Assembly (NCBI GenBank): GCA_002366775.1
Contig: DFBW01000027.1
Location: 1 to 6,451, forward strand
DNA from: Roseovarius sp. UBA3070
Lineage (GTDB): Bacteria; Pseudomonadota; Alphaproteobacteria; Rhodobacterales; Rhodobacteraceae
Length of the DNA stretch: 6,451 nt
Direction: 5' to 3'
The position numbers and the translations under genes are program-made. Of this stretch, positions 1 through 5,858 are shown piece by piece (position 1 is the first letter of the stretch; each line of letters opens with the position of its first letter). The notes under the pieces were generated by a model, which saw nothing but the letters and a program-made list of their open reading frames with translations, had not been told where the DNA came from and searched no databases.

Positions 1-138
1 CCGGATATTTCGCTTCGCACCATCCTCACCGGATCATTGCCGTTTGTCACCTGTATGATCCTGGCAATCATCTTGTTGTGCCTGTTTCCCGGGTTGGCCA
101 CATGGCTGCCCAACGCAGTGATGGGGCTAGCACATTGA
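1..138 (+). CDS. TRAP transporter large permease (DctM family), C-terminal fragment, probable malonate transporter
   Basis: Frame 1 is open from the window edge to a TGA at 136-138 and encodes the last 45 residues of a membrane protein. The tail has a polar start (PDISLRTILTGSLPF), one strongly hydrophobic helix (about residues 16-33, CMILAIILLCLFPGLATW) and the ending LPNAVMGLAH. This 'R-x-I-L-x-G-x-x-P-F ... FPxxxxWLP' pattern is typical of the C-terminus of DctM-type TRAP large permeases, which carry organic acids across the inner membrane using an ion gradient and a periplasmic binding protein. Its stop overlaps the probable start of malonyl-CoA decarboxylase, and matB follows. This matches the rhizobial matPQMAB layout, in which a TRAP system imports malonate, so it is probably the matM equivalent. 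The fragment itself cannot show substrate. The binding protein and small permease would lie to the left. Confidence 0.8.
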   Translation, partial: PDISLRTILTGSLPFVTCMILAIILLCLFPGLATWLPNAVMGLAH

Positions 139-1373
139 GCCTGCTGGGCGATCTTGTTTCAACGATCTTTGAAAGACGCTATCGCCGCGCCCTTTCGCAG
201 GACGCGGACGCGCGCACCACCACCGAGTTGGCAACCCAACTGTTGGGCAGTCATGGCGAAGTGTCGGGGGGCACATTGGCGCGGATGATCCTTGATCGCT
301 ATGCGCAGATGGGATTGGACGAAAAGCAGGCGCTGTTTGAGTTTATGACCCATGACCTTGAGATCGAGGATGAGGCGGTCCTCACCACGCTGAGGGGGTA
401 TCGGGATGCGCCGTCCAGGCACAGTTACCGCGCGTTTGCAGCCGCGTGCGAGCCGCAGCGCCAGGAATTGGCGCGTCGGCTAAATCAGGTGCCCGGTGCC
501 ACTGGCCAACTGGTGGCCATGCGCAAGGATTTGTTGCAACTTTTGCCCGACCGCCCCGACCTTGAGCCGCTGGACGTGGATTTCAAACATCTGTTCGCGT
601 CCTGGTTCAACCGTGGATTTCTGGTGCTGAGCCCACTCAATTGGGCCAGCCCCGCCGAGACCCTGGAAAAGATAATCACCTATGAGGCGGTGCACGCCAT
701 TGACAGCTGGGATGATCTGCGCCGCCGGTTGCAACCCGCTGACAGGCGCTGTTTTGGGTTTTTCCACCCAGCAATGGCGGATGAGCCGCTGATATTTGTG
801 GAAGTGGCGCTGACCCGTGGCATCCCAGGTTCGGTGCAAGCCCTGTTGGCAGATGCCCGCGCGACGATTGACCCCGAGGATGCCGATACAGCCGTGTTCT
901 ACTCGATATCGAATTGTCAGGCCGGGCTGGCGGGCATTTCATTTGGCAACTCTTTGATCAAACAAGTCGTCTCAGATTTGTCGCGCGAATTGCCGGGATT
1001 AACCAAATTTGCCACCTTATCCCCCATTCCGGGGCTGAACACCTGGTTGCAGCATTCAAAATCCGATGTGCCCATTGCAGGCAATGAAGGGGCATTGGCC
1101 GCGCATTATCTGCTTGAGGCCAAGCGGGCAGATGGTATGCCGGTTGATCCGGTTGCAAGGTTCCATTTGGGCAATGGTGCGACAATACATGCGGTGCATA
1201 CCGGGGCTGATGTCTCAGAAAACGGGATTGCACAATCAAACGGCGCCATGGTGAATTATCTTTACGATCTGGGCAAAATCGCCAAAAACCACGAAGACTT
1301 CGTAACGAATAAAACGGTAACAACCTCGCCAGAGGTGCGTGCGCTCAGCGCATCGCTTGGGGCTGATACCTAG
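135..1373 (+). CDS. matA: Malonyl-CoA decarboxylase
   Basis: Decarboxylates malonyl-CoA to acetyl-CoA and CO2 in the cytoplasm, the second step of malonate catabolism. With the start at TTG 135 it has 412 residues. Residues 1-15 (MSLLGDLVSTIFERR) match how family members usually begin. The N-terminal half is helical. The C-terminal half has a GNAT-like catalytic domain with the family blocks CFGFFHPAMADEPLIFVEVA (residues 206-225; acidic residue E223), VFYSISNCQ (254-262; serines 257 and 259), TLSPIPG (294-300), RFHLGNGA (342-349; H344) and MVNYLYDL (372-379; Y375). These correspond to the Glu, Ser, His and Tyr of the known MCD active site, so the enzyme looks intact. An in-frame ATG at 102 or 78 would lie inside the permease gene and add residues unlike the family. 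TTG 135 forms a TTGA overlap with the permease stop, preceded by GGGG at 123-126. Length is normal. matB follows 9 nt after the stop. Confidence 0.93.
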   Translation: MSLLGDLVSTIFERRYRRALSQDADARTTTELATQLLGSHGEVSGGTLARMILDRYAQMGLDEKQALFEFMTHDLEIEDEAVLTTLRGYRDAPSRHSYRAFAAACEPQRQELARRLNQVPGATGQLVAMRKDLLQLLPDRPDLEPLDVDFKHLFASWFNRGFLVLSPLNWASPAETLEKIITYEAVHAIDSWDDLRRRLQPADRRCFGFFHPAMADEPLIFVEVALTRGIPGSVQALLADARATIDPEDADTAVFYSISNCQAGLAGISFGNSLIKQVVSDLSRELPGLTKFATLSPIPGLNTWLQHSKSDVPIAGNEGALAAHYLLEAKRADGMPVDPVARFHLGNGATIHAVHTGADVSENGIAQSNGAMVNYLYDLGKIAKNHEDFVTNKTVTTSPEVRALSASLGADT

Positions 1374-1376
1374 GAG
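1371..1376 (+). promoter_or_regulatory. matB ribosome binding site overlapping the matA stop
   Basis: TAGGAG contains the TAG stop of matA and a good Shine-Dalgarno core GGAG (1373-1376). Two ATG codons follow in tandem at 1380 and 1383. The spacing is 3 nt to the first and 6 nt to the second, so the site favours ATG 1383. It implies translational coupling of matA and matB. Confidence 0.65.
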
Positions 1377-1382
1377 CAGATG

Positions 1383-2897
1383 ATGGCAAACCCTCTTTAT
1401 GACAGGCTTTTTGGCCGATACGCGGGCAAGACAAGCGTGTTTTTGCAATTGCCCGAAGGCGAGACCATAAGCCATACGGCGTTTCTGGAGATGGCGGCGC
1501 GCTATGCCCATATGCTGCGCGAACTGGGCGTGACTGCGGGCGACCGCGTTGCAGCTCAGATCGCCAAATCGCCACAAGCCTTGGCGGTCTATGCGGCCTG
1601 CGCGCAGACGGGGGCGGTCTTTTTGCCGTTGAACACGGCCTATACCGTGGATGAGGTGGCGTATTTTGTAGACAACAGCGGCGCGCGCGTTGTGCTATGC
1701 GATGCCCGCAACGAGGCTGGTATGACCCCCATGGCACAGGCCTGTGGGGCCGCGTTGGAAACTCTGAACGGCGATGGTTCTGGATCATTTGCAGACAAGG
1801 CTGCAGCCATGCCCACCACGTTTGAAACGGTCAGCCGGGATGAGGATGATCTGGCGGCCTTCCTTTATACCTCCGGCACCACGGGCCGCTCCAAGGGGGC
1901 CATGCTCACCCAAGGCAACCTGTTGTCCAACTCCCAGACGCTGGCCGAGCAATGGCGCTTCACCTCTGATGATGTATTGCTGCATGCGCTGCCGATCTTC
2001 CACACGCACGGCCTGTTTGTGGCGACAAACATCACTTTGCTCACTGGTGGGCAAATGATCTTTTTACCCAAATTTGATGTTGATCTCATCATATCTCATC
2101 TTCCAGGGGCAACAGCGATGATGGGTGTGCCAACGTTTTACACCCGCCTGTTGGGTGATGCGCGCTTCACCAAGGATCTGACAAAGGATATGCGCCTGTT
2201 TGTGTCGGGCAGCGCACCCCTGTTGGCCGAAACCCATGTGCAGTTTGAAGAACGTACCGGCCACCGCATCCTTGAGCGCTATGGCATGACCGAAACCAAT
2301 ATGAACACCACAAACCCATACGATGGCGAGCGGCGCGCGGGCACCGTTGGCTTTGCCTTGCCGGGGGTGGAGGTCAAGATCACCAATGCCGCCAGCGGTG
2401 AAACACTGTCACAGGGTGAGATTGGCGACATTGAAGTCCGTGGGCCGAATGTCTTTAAGGGATATTGGCAAATGCCCGAAAAAACCGCCGAAGAATTGCG
2501 CGCCGACGGGTTCTTTATCACCGGTGATCTGGGCAGGTTTGATGACGATGGGTATTTACACATCGTTGGGCGCAACAAAGATCTTATTATTTCCGGTGGT
2601 TACAACATCTACCCTAAAGAAGTCGAATTGCTTTTGGATCTGGAAGACGGCGTTCTGGAAAGCGCCGTTATTGGCGTGCCACATCCCGATTTTGGCGAAA
2701 CGGTTGTGGGTATTCTGGTTGCGGATGGCAACCGCACCCCGGATATTGCAGGCATTCAAGCCAGTATTGGAAAATCTCTGGCCCGGTTCAAACAGCCTCA
2801 GAAGCTGATTGTGGTGGATGAATTGCCACGCAACACCATGGGCAAAGTGCAAAAGAACGTGCTGCGCAAAGAATTCGGGGCGTTGTTTCAGGATTAG
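1383..2897 (+). CDS. matB: Malonyl-CoA synthetase (malonate-CoA ligase)
   Basis: Activates malonate (often also methylmalonate) to the CoA thioester with ATP, through an acyl-AMP intermediate, in the cytoplasm. It feeds the adjacent malonyl-CoA decarboxylase. The protein is 504 residues from ATG 1383, a usual MatB length, and opens with ANPLYDRLF as MatB proteins do. It is a complete adenylate-forming enzyme of the ANL superfamily: P-loop YTSGTTGRSKG at residues 162-172, ERYGMTETNMNTTNPYDG at 298-315 (typical of MatB), the TGD motif at 380-382, hinge GRNKD at 396-400, and the C-terminal LPRNTMGKVQK with catalytic lysine K488. That lysine is the one known in Rhodopseudomonas MatB to be controlled by reversible acetylation; control of that kind here is inference. 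An ATG at 1380 would add one Met but sits too close to the GGAG. A general acyl-CoA synthetase is the alternative, but the neighbouring decarboxylase and the NMNTTNPYDG block make MatB much more likely. Confidence 0.94.
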   Translation: MANPLYDRLFGRYAGKTSVFLQLPEGETISHTAFLEMAARYAHMLRELGVTAGDRVAAQIAKSPQALAVYAACAQTGAVFLPLNTAYTVDEVAYFVDNSGARVVLCDARNEAGMTPMAQACGAALETLNGDGSGSFADKAAAMPTTFETVSRDEDDLAAFLYTSGTTGRSKGAMLTQGNLLSNSQTLAEQWRFTSDDVLLHALPIFHTHGLFVATNITLLTGGQMIFLPKFDVDLIISHLPGATAMMGVPTFYTRLLGDARFTKDLTKDMRLFVSGSAPLLAETHVQFEERTGHRILERYGMTETNMNTTNPYDGERRAGTVGFALPGVEVKITNAASGETLSQGEIGDIEVRGPNVFKGYWQMPEKTAEELRADGFFITGDLGRFDDDGYLHIVGRNKDLIISGGYNIYPKEVELLLDLEDGVLESAVIGVPHPDFGETVVGILVADGNRTPDIAGIQASIGKSLARFKQPQKLIVVDELPRNTMGKVQKNVLRKEFGALFQD

Positions 2898-2906
2898 GGG
2901 CAGCGC

Positions 2907-2981
2907 ATGGTTTTGCCGGTGCCCTCACCCTTTTTGTTATCCGGCCATGTGTTGTCTGGTCATGTGTGGCTCAGGCGTTAG
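2907..2981 (+). CDS. Possible 24-codon ORF after matB (doubtful)
   Basis: An ATG at 2907 is preceded by AGGGG (2896-2900, overlapping the matB stop) at 6 nt spacing, the same arrangement as between matA and matB. It reads 24 codons to a TAG at 2979-2981. The peptide begins MVLPVPSPFLLSG and resembles no family I know. A terminator-like hairpin plus T-run falls inside it. It could be a remnant of a lost operon gene or chance; the ribosome binding site is the only support. Confidence 0.15.
   Translation: MVLPVPSPFLLSGHVLSGHVWLRR
2918..2935 (+). terminator. Weak candidate terminator of the malonate operon
   Basis: GGTG (2918-2921), loop CCCT, CACC (2926-2929), then C and five T residues (2931-2935), beginning 21 nt after the matB stop. 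The T-run and position fit an intrinsic terminator. The 4-bp stem is short, so Rho-dependent ending is equally possible. Confidence 0.3.
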
Positions 2982-3023
2982 CCTTCGGGTCAGGGATCAT
3001 CAGGGGCCAACATGTGTTGATGC

Positions 3024-3052
3024 GTGCCGGTCAGCCAAGCCCAAAGCGGCAC
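3024..3052. terminator. Inverted repeat between convergent genes, possible 3' hairpin of the M56 gene
   Basis: GTGCCG (3024-3029) and CGGCAC (3047-3052) are perfect 6-bp arms around a 17-nt loop. The repeat starts 9 nt beyond the stop of the minus-strand M56 gene and lies between convergent transcription units, where a terminator is expected. There is no U-run on either strand, so it is at best a Rho-assisted or RNA-stabilising hairpin. Confidence 0.25.
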
Positions 3053-3060
3053 TGTCGGCC

Positions 3061-4206
3061 TCAGTTCCGAACACGGCCAAACGTGGACATGCGGTTGATT
3101 TCATCCAGACGTTCCAGATTGACCACAGTTGACAGCATCAGGCGGTCCTGGCTCCAGTCTCCGGGGTGTTGGATGGCCAGCGCCGTCAGCAATATGGCCC
3201 CCACCAATGGCAGGATGATGGACGCATAGATCAGCCGCGGATGGCGCAGCCGGGTGGCATCCAGCAGCGATGTTATGCGGTGTTCCAGAAAGCTCATCTT
3301 GCCTGCACGCAGCGCCGAGCGGTCTGCCGTCACCAAAGTCACTTTGGGCACAGCCACCACGAACATCCGGTCGCGGCGCAGGGTTTGCTGACAAACCGAC
3401 AACAGCGTGTCGCAATAATCACGCACGGATATGCGCCCACGCGTTAGCACCTCACTGTCGCAGGCCAGTTCGCGCAGGGTTTCGACCTGACGTTTCCAGG
3501 CATGATAGGCCGGGTTCAGGAAAAACAGCGGTTTGAGCGCCTCAAGCAGGATTTCCCATTCAATATCACCTTGCCGCAAGTGTTGGAATTCATGTGCCAA
3601 TGACACGCTCAGCTCGTTTGAGTGGCCCAGCATTTGTGAGGGGATCACAACATAATAGTTGCGCAATCCACGCGTGGAGAACGGCACCAAGGTGCGATTG
3701 GACAGGCGGATATGCACCCGCCCGAACCGCCGCCATGCATAGCTGTGTGACACGATTTTTTGCAGGCAACACATGGAAAACACCAGCCGCCCCGTCCCGA
3801 TGGCCAGACCAGCCAGAAACGCCGCGACCACCACCCAAGGTAGCCAGCCAGCCATGTTCATCACGCTGAGTGTGAAACTGTCGCGCAGGTTCAACAGGCG
3901 TTCAAGTTCAAGGGCTTTCATTTCAAACCCGCCGTTCAAATAGTGCGACACCACCATATCCGACAGGTTGACATTGACCCCCTTGATCAGCCCCGTGCCT
4001 TGCAAAGCGCCAATTCCAAGGATCACAAAAGGCGCACAGAGAATGGCCAGAAAGACCCCGTTCAGCAGCTTTAGCTCGGTCGCATAGGCATGTCGCAGGC
4101 CCGCGCGGCGCAGGGCAAACCGGGCCACCCCCCAAAGGGCAAAGGCCACGGCAAACAGGATATTGGCATCAATGAACGCGTTGAGAACTGCATTACCCGG
4201 TATCAT
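3061..4206 (-). CDS. M56-family (BlaR1/MecR1-type) membrane zinc metallopeptidase, sensor/antirepressor without PBP domain
   Basis: Likely senses an envelope signal and responds by proteolysis, leading to inactivation of the partner BlaI-type repressor encoded just upstream. The 381-residue protein has membrane segments at about 10-28, 47-70, 118-138 and 323-345. The basic stretch after the first (RFALRRAGLRHA) predicts N-terminus out and the zinc domain in the cytoplasm, as in BlaR1. The zinc site is LAHEFQHLRQGD (H205, E206, H209) with ELACD further on (E246). The first His to this Glu is 41 residues, the spacing I recall for S. aureus BlaR1. BlaR1 has a penicillin-binding domain after the last helix; this protein has only about 36 residues there, so a beta-lactam is not the obvious signal. 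The periplasmic loop 71-117 and the short tail are the candidate sensing parts. The start ATG at 4206 has GGAGG 7 nt upstream and overlaps the repressor gene by 14 nt, so the two are co-translated. Confidence 0.88.
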   Translation of the reverse strand: MIPGNAVLNAFIDANILFAVAFALWGVARFALRRAGLRHAYATELKLLNGVFLAILCAPFVILGIGALQGTGLIKGVNVNLSDMVVSHYLNGGFEMKALELERLLNLRDSFTLSVMNMAGWLPWVVVAAFLAGLAIGTGRLVFSMCCLQKIVSHSYAWRRFGRVHIRLSNRTLVPFSTRGLRNYYVVIPSQMLGHSNELSVSLAHEFQHLRQGDIEWEILLEALKPLFFLNPAYHAWKRQVETLRELACDSEVLTRGRISVRDYCDTLLSVCQQTLRRDRMFVVAVPKVTLVTADRSALRAGKMSFLEHRITSLLDATRLRHPRLIYASIILPLVGAILLTALAIQHPGDWSQDRLMLSTVVNLERLDEINRMSTFGRVRN

Positions 4207-4609
4207 TTTTCAACCTCCGATCAACAAGTGCCCGGATTTGCCCCAATGCTTCTTCGGTCAATTCATCATCATTGACGAGCCGCGCCACAAGTGAGGCGGG
4301 TGTGTCGTCAAACAACTTCATCGACAGGTTTTTAAGCGAGCGGGTTTGATATGCGTCTTTGGCCAGATTGGGGACATAGATCAGTCTTTTGTCCTGTTTC
4401 CGGCTGGTGACGAATTCTTTTTGTTCCAATATGCGCAGGATGGTTGCGGCAGAGGTATAGGCGAGGTTGCGCCCCTCAGGCAGCTGATCCATGACATCTC
4501 GCACGGTGCCCTCGCCCAAGGCCCAAAGCCGGGTCATAAATTCCAACTCGACCTCGGTCAGCAACTCGCTTTTTTTCTTTTCTCTCATACCCTGTCCATC
4601 ACTGAGCAT
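4193..4609 (-). CDS. BlaI/MecI/CopY-family transcriptional repressor
   Basis: A dimeric winged-helix repressor, 138 residues from ATG 4609. The family pattern is clear: LLTEVELEFMTRLWALGEGTV (residues 16-36, first helices), a recognition-helix region LAYTSAATILRILEQK (49-64), then the wing FVTSRKQDKRLIYVP (66-80). The C-terminal half (DDTPASLVARLVNDDELTEE...) is the usual helical dimerisation part. In the Bla/Mec systems the repressor is cut near an Asn-Phe within this half; the KLFDD stretch (98-102) is a possible equivalent, which is inference. The start is uncertain. ATG 4609 has AGGA at 8 nt spacing. ATG 4588 gives 131 residues beginning MREKKKSELLTEVE, closer to typical family N-termini, but with only a weak ribosome site. 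The gene is followed by the M56 peptidase with a 14-nt overlap, the classic repressor/antirepressor pair. It probably regulates its own operon through the inverted repeats upstream; other targets are not visible here. Confidence 0.92.
   Translation of the reverse strand: MLSDGQGMREKKKSELLTEVELEFMTRLWALGEGTVRDVMDQLPEGRNLAYTSAATILRILEQKEFVTSRKQDKRLIYVPNLAKDAYQTRSLKNLSMKLFDDTPASLVARLVNDDELTEEALGQIRALVDRRLKNDTG
4214..4218 (-). promoter_or_regulatory. Ribosome binding site of the M56 gene inside the repressor gene
   Basis: On the minus strand this reads GGAGG, 7 nt before the ATG at 4206, embedded in the last codons of the repressor. It fixes the M56 start and supports coupled translation. Confidence 0.7.
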
Positions 4610-4610
4610 C

Positions 4611-4630
4611 GCTCACGTCCTATAGTGAGC
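4611..4630 (-). repeat. 20-bp inverted repeat just upstream of the repressor start, possible operator or mRNA hairpin
   Basis: Perfect 6-bp arms GCTCAC (4611-4616) and GTGAGC (4625-4630) flank an 8-nt centre. On the minus-strand RNA the centre is UAUAGGAC, so the AGGA ribosome site would sit in the loop and the stem would end 1 nt before the ATG at 4609. As DNA it could be a repressor dyad; as RNA it could influence initiation. Confidence 0.45.
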
Positions 4631-4631
4631 C

Positions 4632-4655
4632 AGTAAATACTAAGTATCGCGCGAT
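4632..4655 (-). promoter_or_regulatory. Cluster of overlapping palindromes, probable BlaI-type operator and promoter region
   Basis: Three perfect dyads occur in 24 bp: AGTA-AA-TACT (4632-4641), ATACT-A-AGTAT (4637-4647) and ATCGCGCGAT (4646-4655). TACT/AGTA arms recall the short AT-rich dyads bound by BlaI/MecI proteins, though they do not match the classical TACA/TGTA core exactly. The AT-rich stretch is the only room for a promoter between the glpU-like stop and the repressor. I could not assign convincing -35 and -10 hexamers. Confidence 0.45.
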
Positions 4656-4668
4656 CTAAAGTGATTTC

Positions 4669-5058
4669 TCAGACCTTGCGAAAGCAAAACACCGCCCACA
4701 AGAGGCTGATCACAGCGGGCCACCACACCGGTTGCCCCACCAGGCCCAGCCACGCCAAAAAGATATAGGCCGTGCCGAGCAATGAAATAAACAGCCGGTC
4801 ACCGCGTGTTGTGGTCAAGCCCAGCACACCTTTGCGTTCGTCCCCACCGGGGCGGCGCAGTTCCAGAATGGTGATCACCGCCATGGCCGAAAATATCCCG
4901 CAAAACAGCAGGAAGGTGGCGGGTGTCCATGCCATCCAGAACGAGGGCCACAAGGGATCAGTCCATGAGAATTGTTTCTCTGCGGGTTCAGCCACTTTTG
5001 CCCATTGGGCCAGGGCGGACGACGGCAACAGCACCAAGCCAGTCAAAAGCAGACGCAT
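4669..5058 (-). CDS. glpU: Small DUF2160-type membrane protein of the glycerol ABC transporter operon (GlpU-like)
   Basis: A 129-residue protein of unknown biochemical role that accompanies glycerol-type ABC permeases in alphaproteobacteria (glpSTPQUV in Rhizobium leguminosarum). It starts with a signal-like segment, MRLLLTGLVLLPSSALAQ, with a possible cleavage after ALA (residue 17). A tryptophan-rich periplasmic stretch follows (SWTDPLWPSFWMAWTP, 31-46), then hydrophobic segments at about 47-67, 89-108 and 110-126. Between the first two is a polar loop with ELRRPGGDERKG. The ATG at 5058 has GGGGAGG 8 nt upstream and lies 2 nt after the glpQ-like stop. A GTG at 5064 is also in frame but only 2 nt from the GGAGG, so it is less likely. 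Family assignment rests on recalled sequence character and gene order. In rhizobia glpV, the binding protein, follows; here it does not. Confidence 0.8.
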   Translation of the reverse strand: MRLLLTGLVLLPSSALAQWAKVAEPAEKQFSWTDPLWPSFWMAWTPATFLLFCGIFSAMAVITILELRRPGGDERKGVLGLTTTRGDRLFISLLGTAYIFLAWLGLVGQPVWWPAVISLLWAVFCFRKV

Positions 5059-5060
5059 GA

Positions 5061-5858
5061 TCACACCCTCCCCAGGGCAAAGCCCCGCGCGATATAGTTG
5101 CGAACGAAGTAAATCACGATCGCGCCGGGGATGATGGTCAGCGTGCCGGCCGCCGCCAGAAGGCCCAATTCATACCCCGCCGATGATGCGGTTTTGGTCA
5201 TTGTTGCTGCTATGGGCTTGGCGGCCACAGCCGTCAGCGTTTTGGCCAGCAACAGCTCAACCCATGAGAACATAAAGCAGAAAAACGCAGCCACCCCCAC
5301 ACCCGCCTTGATTGAGGGCAGGAAGATGGTGACAAAAAAGCGCGGGAAGGAATAGCCATCGACATAGGCGGTTTCATCCAGCTCTTTCGGGATGCCCCCC
5401 ATGAAGCCTTCCAAAATCCACACCGCAAGCGGGATGTTAAACAGGCAATGCGCCAGCGCCACTGCGATATGGGTGTCAAACAGGCCCACGGATGAATACA
5501 ACTGAAAGAACGGCAAGGCGAACACCGCCGCCGGGGCCATCCGGTTGGTCAGCAGCCAAAAGAACAGCTGCTTGTCGCCCAAAAAGCGATAGCGTGAAAA
5601 CGCATAGGCCGCCGGCAGGGCCACACAAACCGAGATCACCGTGTTCAGCGACACATAGATGATCGAGTTGATATAGCCCCAATACCAGGTCGGATCGGTA
5701 AAGATCACCCGGTAATTCTCCAGCGTGAAGGTTTGCGGAAACAGGCTAAACCCCGAGAGGATCTCGTTTGTGGTTTTGAAACTCATCGCCACCAGCCAAT
5801 AGATCGGCAACAGCAAAAACAGGATGTACACAATAGGAATGATGGCGCGTTTTCTCAT
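5061..5858 (-). CDS. glpQ: ABC transporter permease, glycerol/carbohydrate type (GlpQ-like)
   Basis: Inner-membrane permease of a CUT1-type importer, 265 residues and complete. Hydrophobic segments lie at about 5-25, 66-88, 98-120, 128-150, 186-205 and 238-253, giving six helices. The cytoplasmic loop that contacts the ATPase is the EAA motif: ETAYVDGYSFPRFFVTIFLP at 162-181 (E162, D167, G168, P181). The start ATG at 5858 forms an ATGA overlap with the stop of the upstream permease, with AGGA 9 nt before. The partner permease lies upstream and the small DUF2160-type protein is 2 nt downstream, which is the glpPQU order of the rhizobial glycerol transporter. Substrate is therefore inferred as glycerol from gene context; another polyol or sugar is possible, since CUT1 permeases look alike. 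Confidence 0.88.
   Translation of the reverse strand: MRKRAIIPIVYILFLLLPIYWLVAMSFKTTNEILSGFSLFPQTFTLENYRVIFTDPTWYWGYINSIIYVSLNTVISVCVALPAAYAFSRYRFLGDKQLFFWLLTNRMAPAAVFALPFFQLYSSVGLFDTHIAVALAHCLFNIPLAVWILEGFMGGIPKELDETAYVDGYSFPRFFVTIFLPSIKAGVGVAAFFCFMFSWVELLLAKTLTAVAAKPIAATMTKTASSAGYELGLLAAAGTLTIIPGAIVIYFVRNYIARGFALGRV

Noticed and set aside
78..134. N-terminal extension of malonyl-CoA decarboxylase from ATG 78 or 102
   Set aside because: It overlaps the permease coding region by 37-61 nt, encodes residues unlike family N-termini, and lacks a good ribosome site; TTG 135 fits better.
159..1788. Several open frames antisense to matA and matB
   Set aside because: They lie opposite intact, recognisable enzymes, show low-complexity Arg/Pro/His-rich translations and no family resemblance; they are shadows of the coding bias.
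2979..2992. UUCG-type tetraloop hairpin (CC-TTCG-GG) as a terminator
   Set aside because: Only about two to three base pairs form before mismatches and no T-run follows.
2809..3132. Plus-strand frame running from the matB end through the convergent gap into the M56 gene
   Set aside because: It begins inside matB in another frame, ends antisense to the M56 3' end, has a Cys/Arg-rich composition and no ribosome site.
4346..4636. Plus-strand frame opposite the BlaI-type repressor
   Set aside because: Antisense shadow of a clear winged-helix gene; no independent support.
4646..4655. ATCGCGCGAT as a terminator hairpin for the glycerol operon
   Set aside because: A palindrome without a spacer would leave only a 3-bp stem after forming a loop, and no U-run follows; better seen as a DNA dyad.
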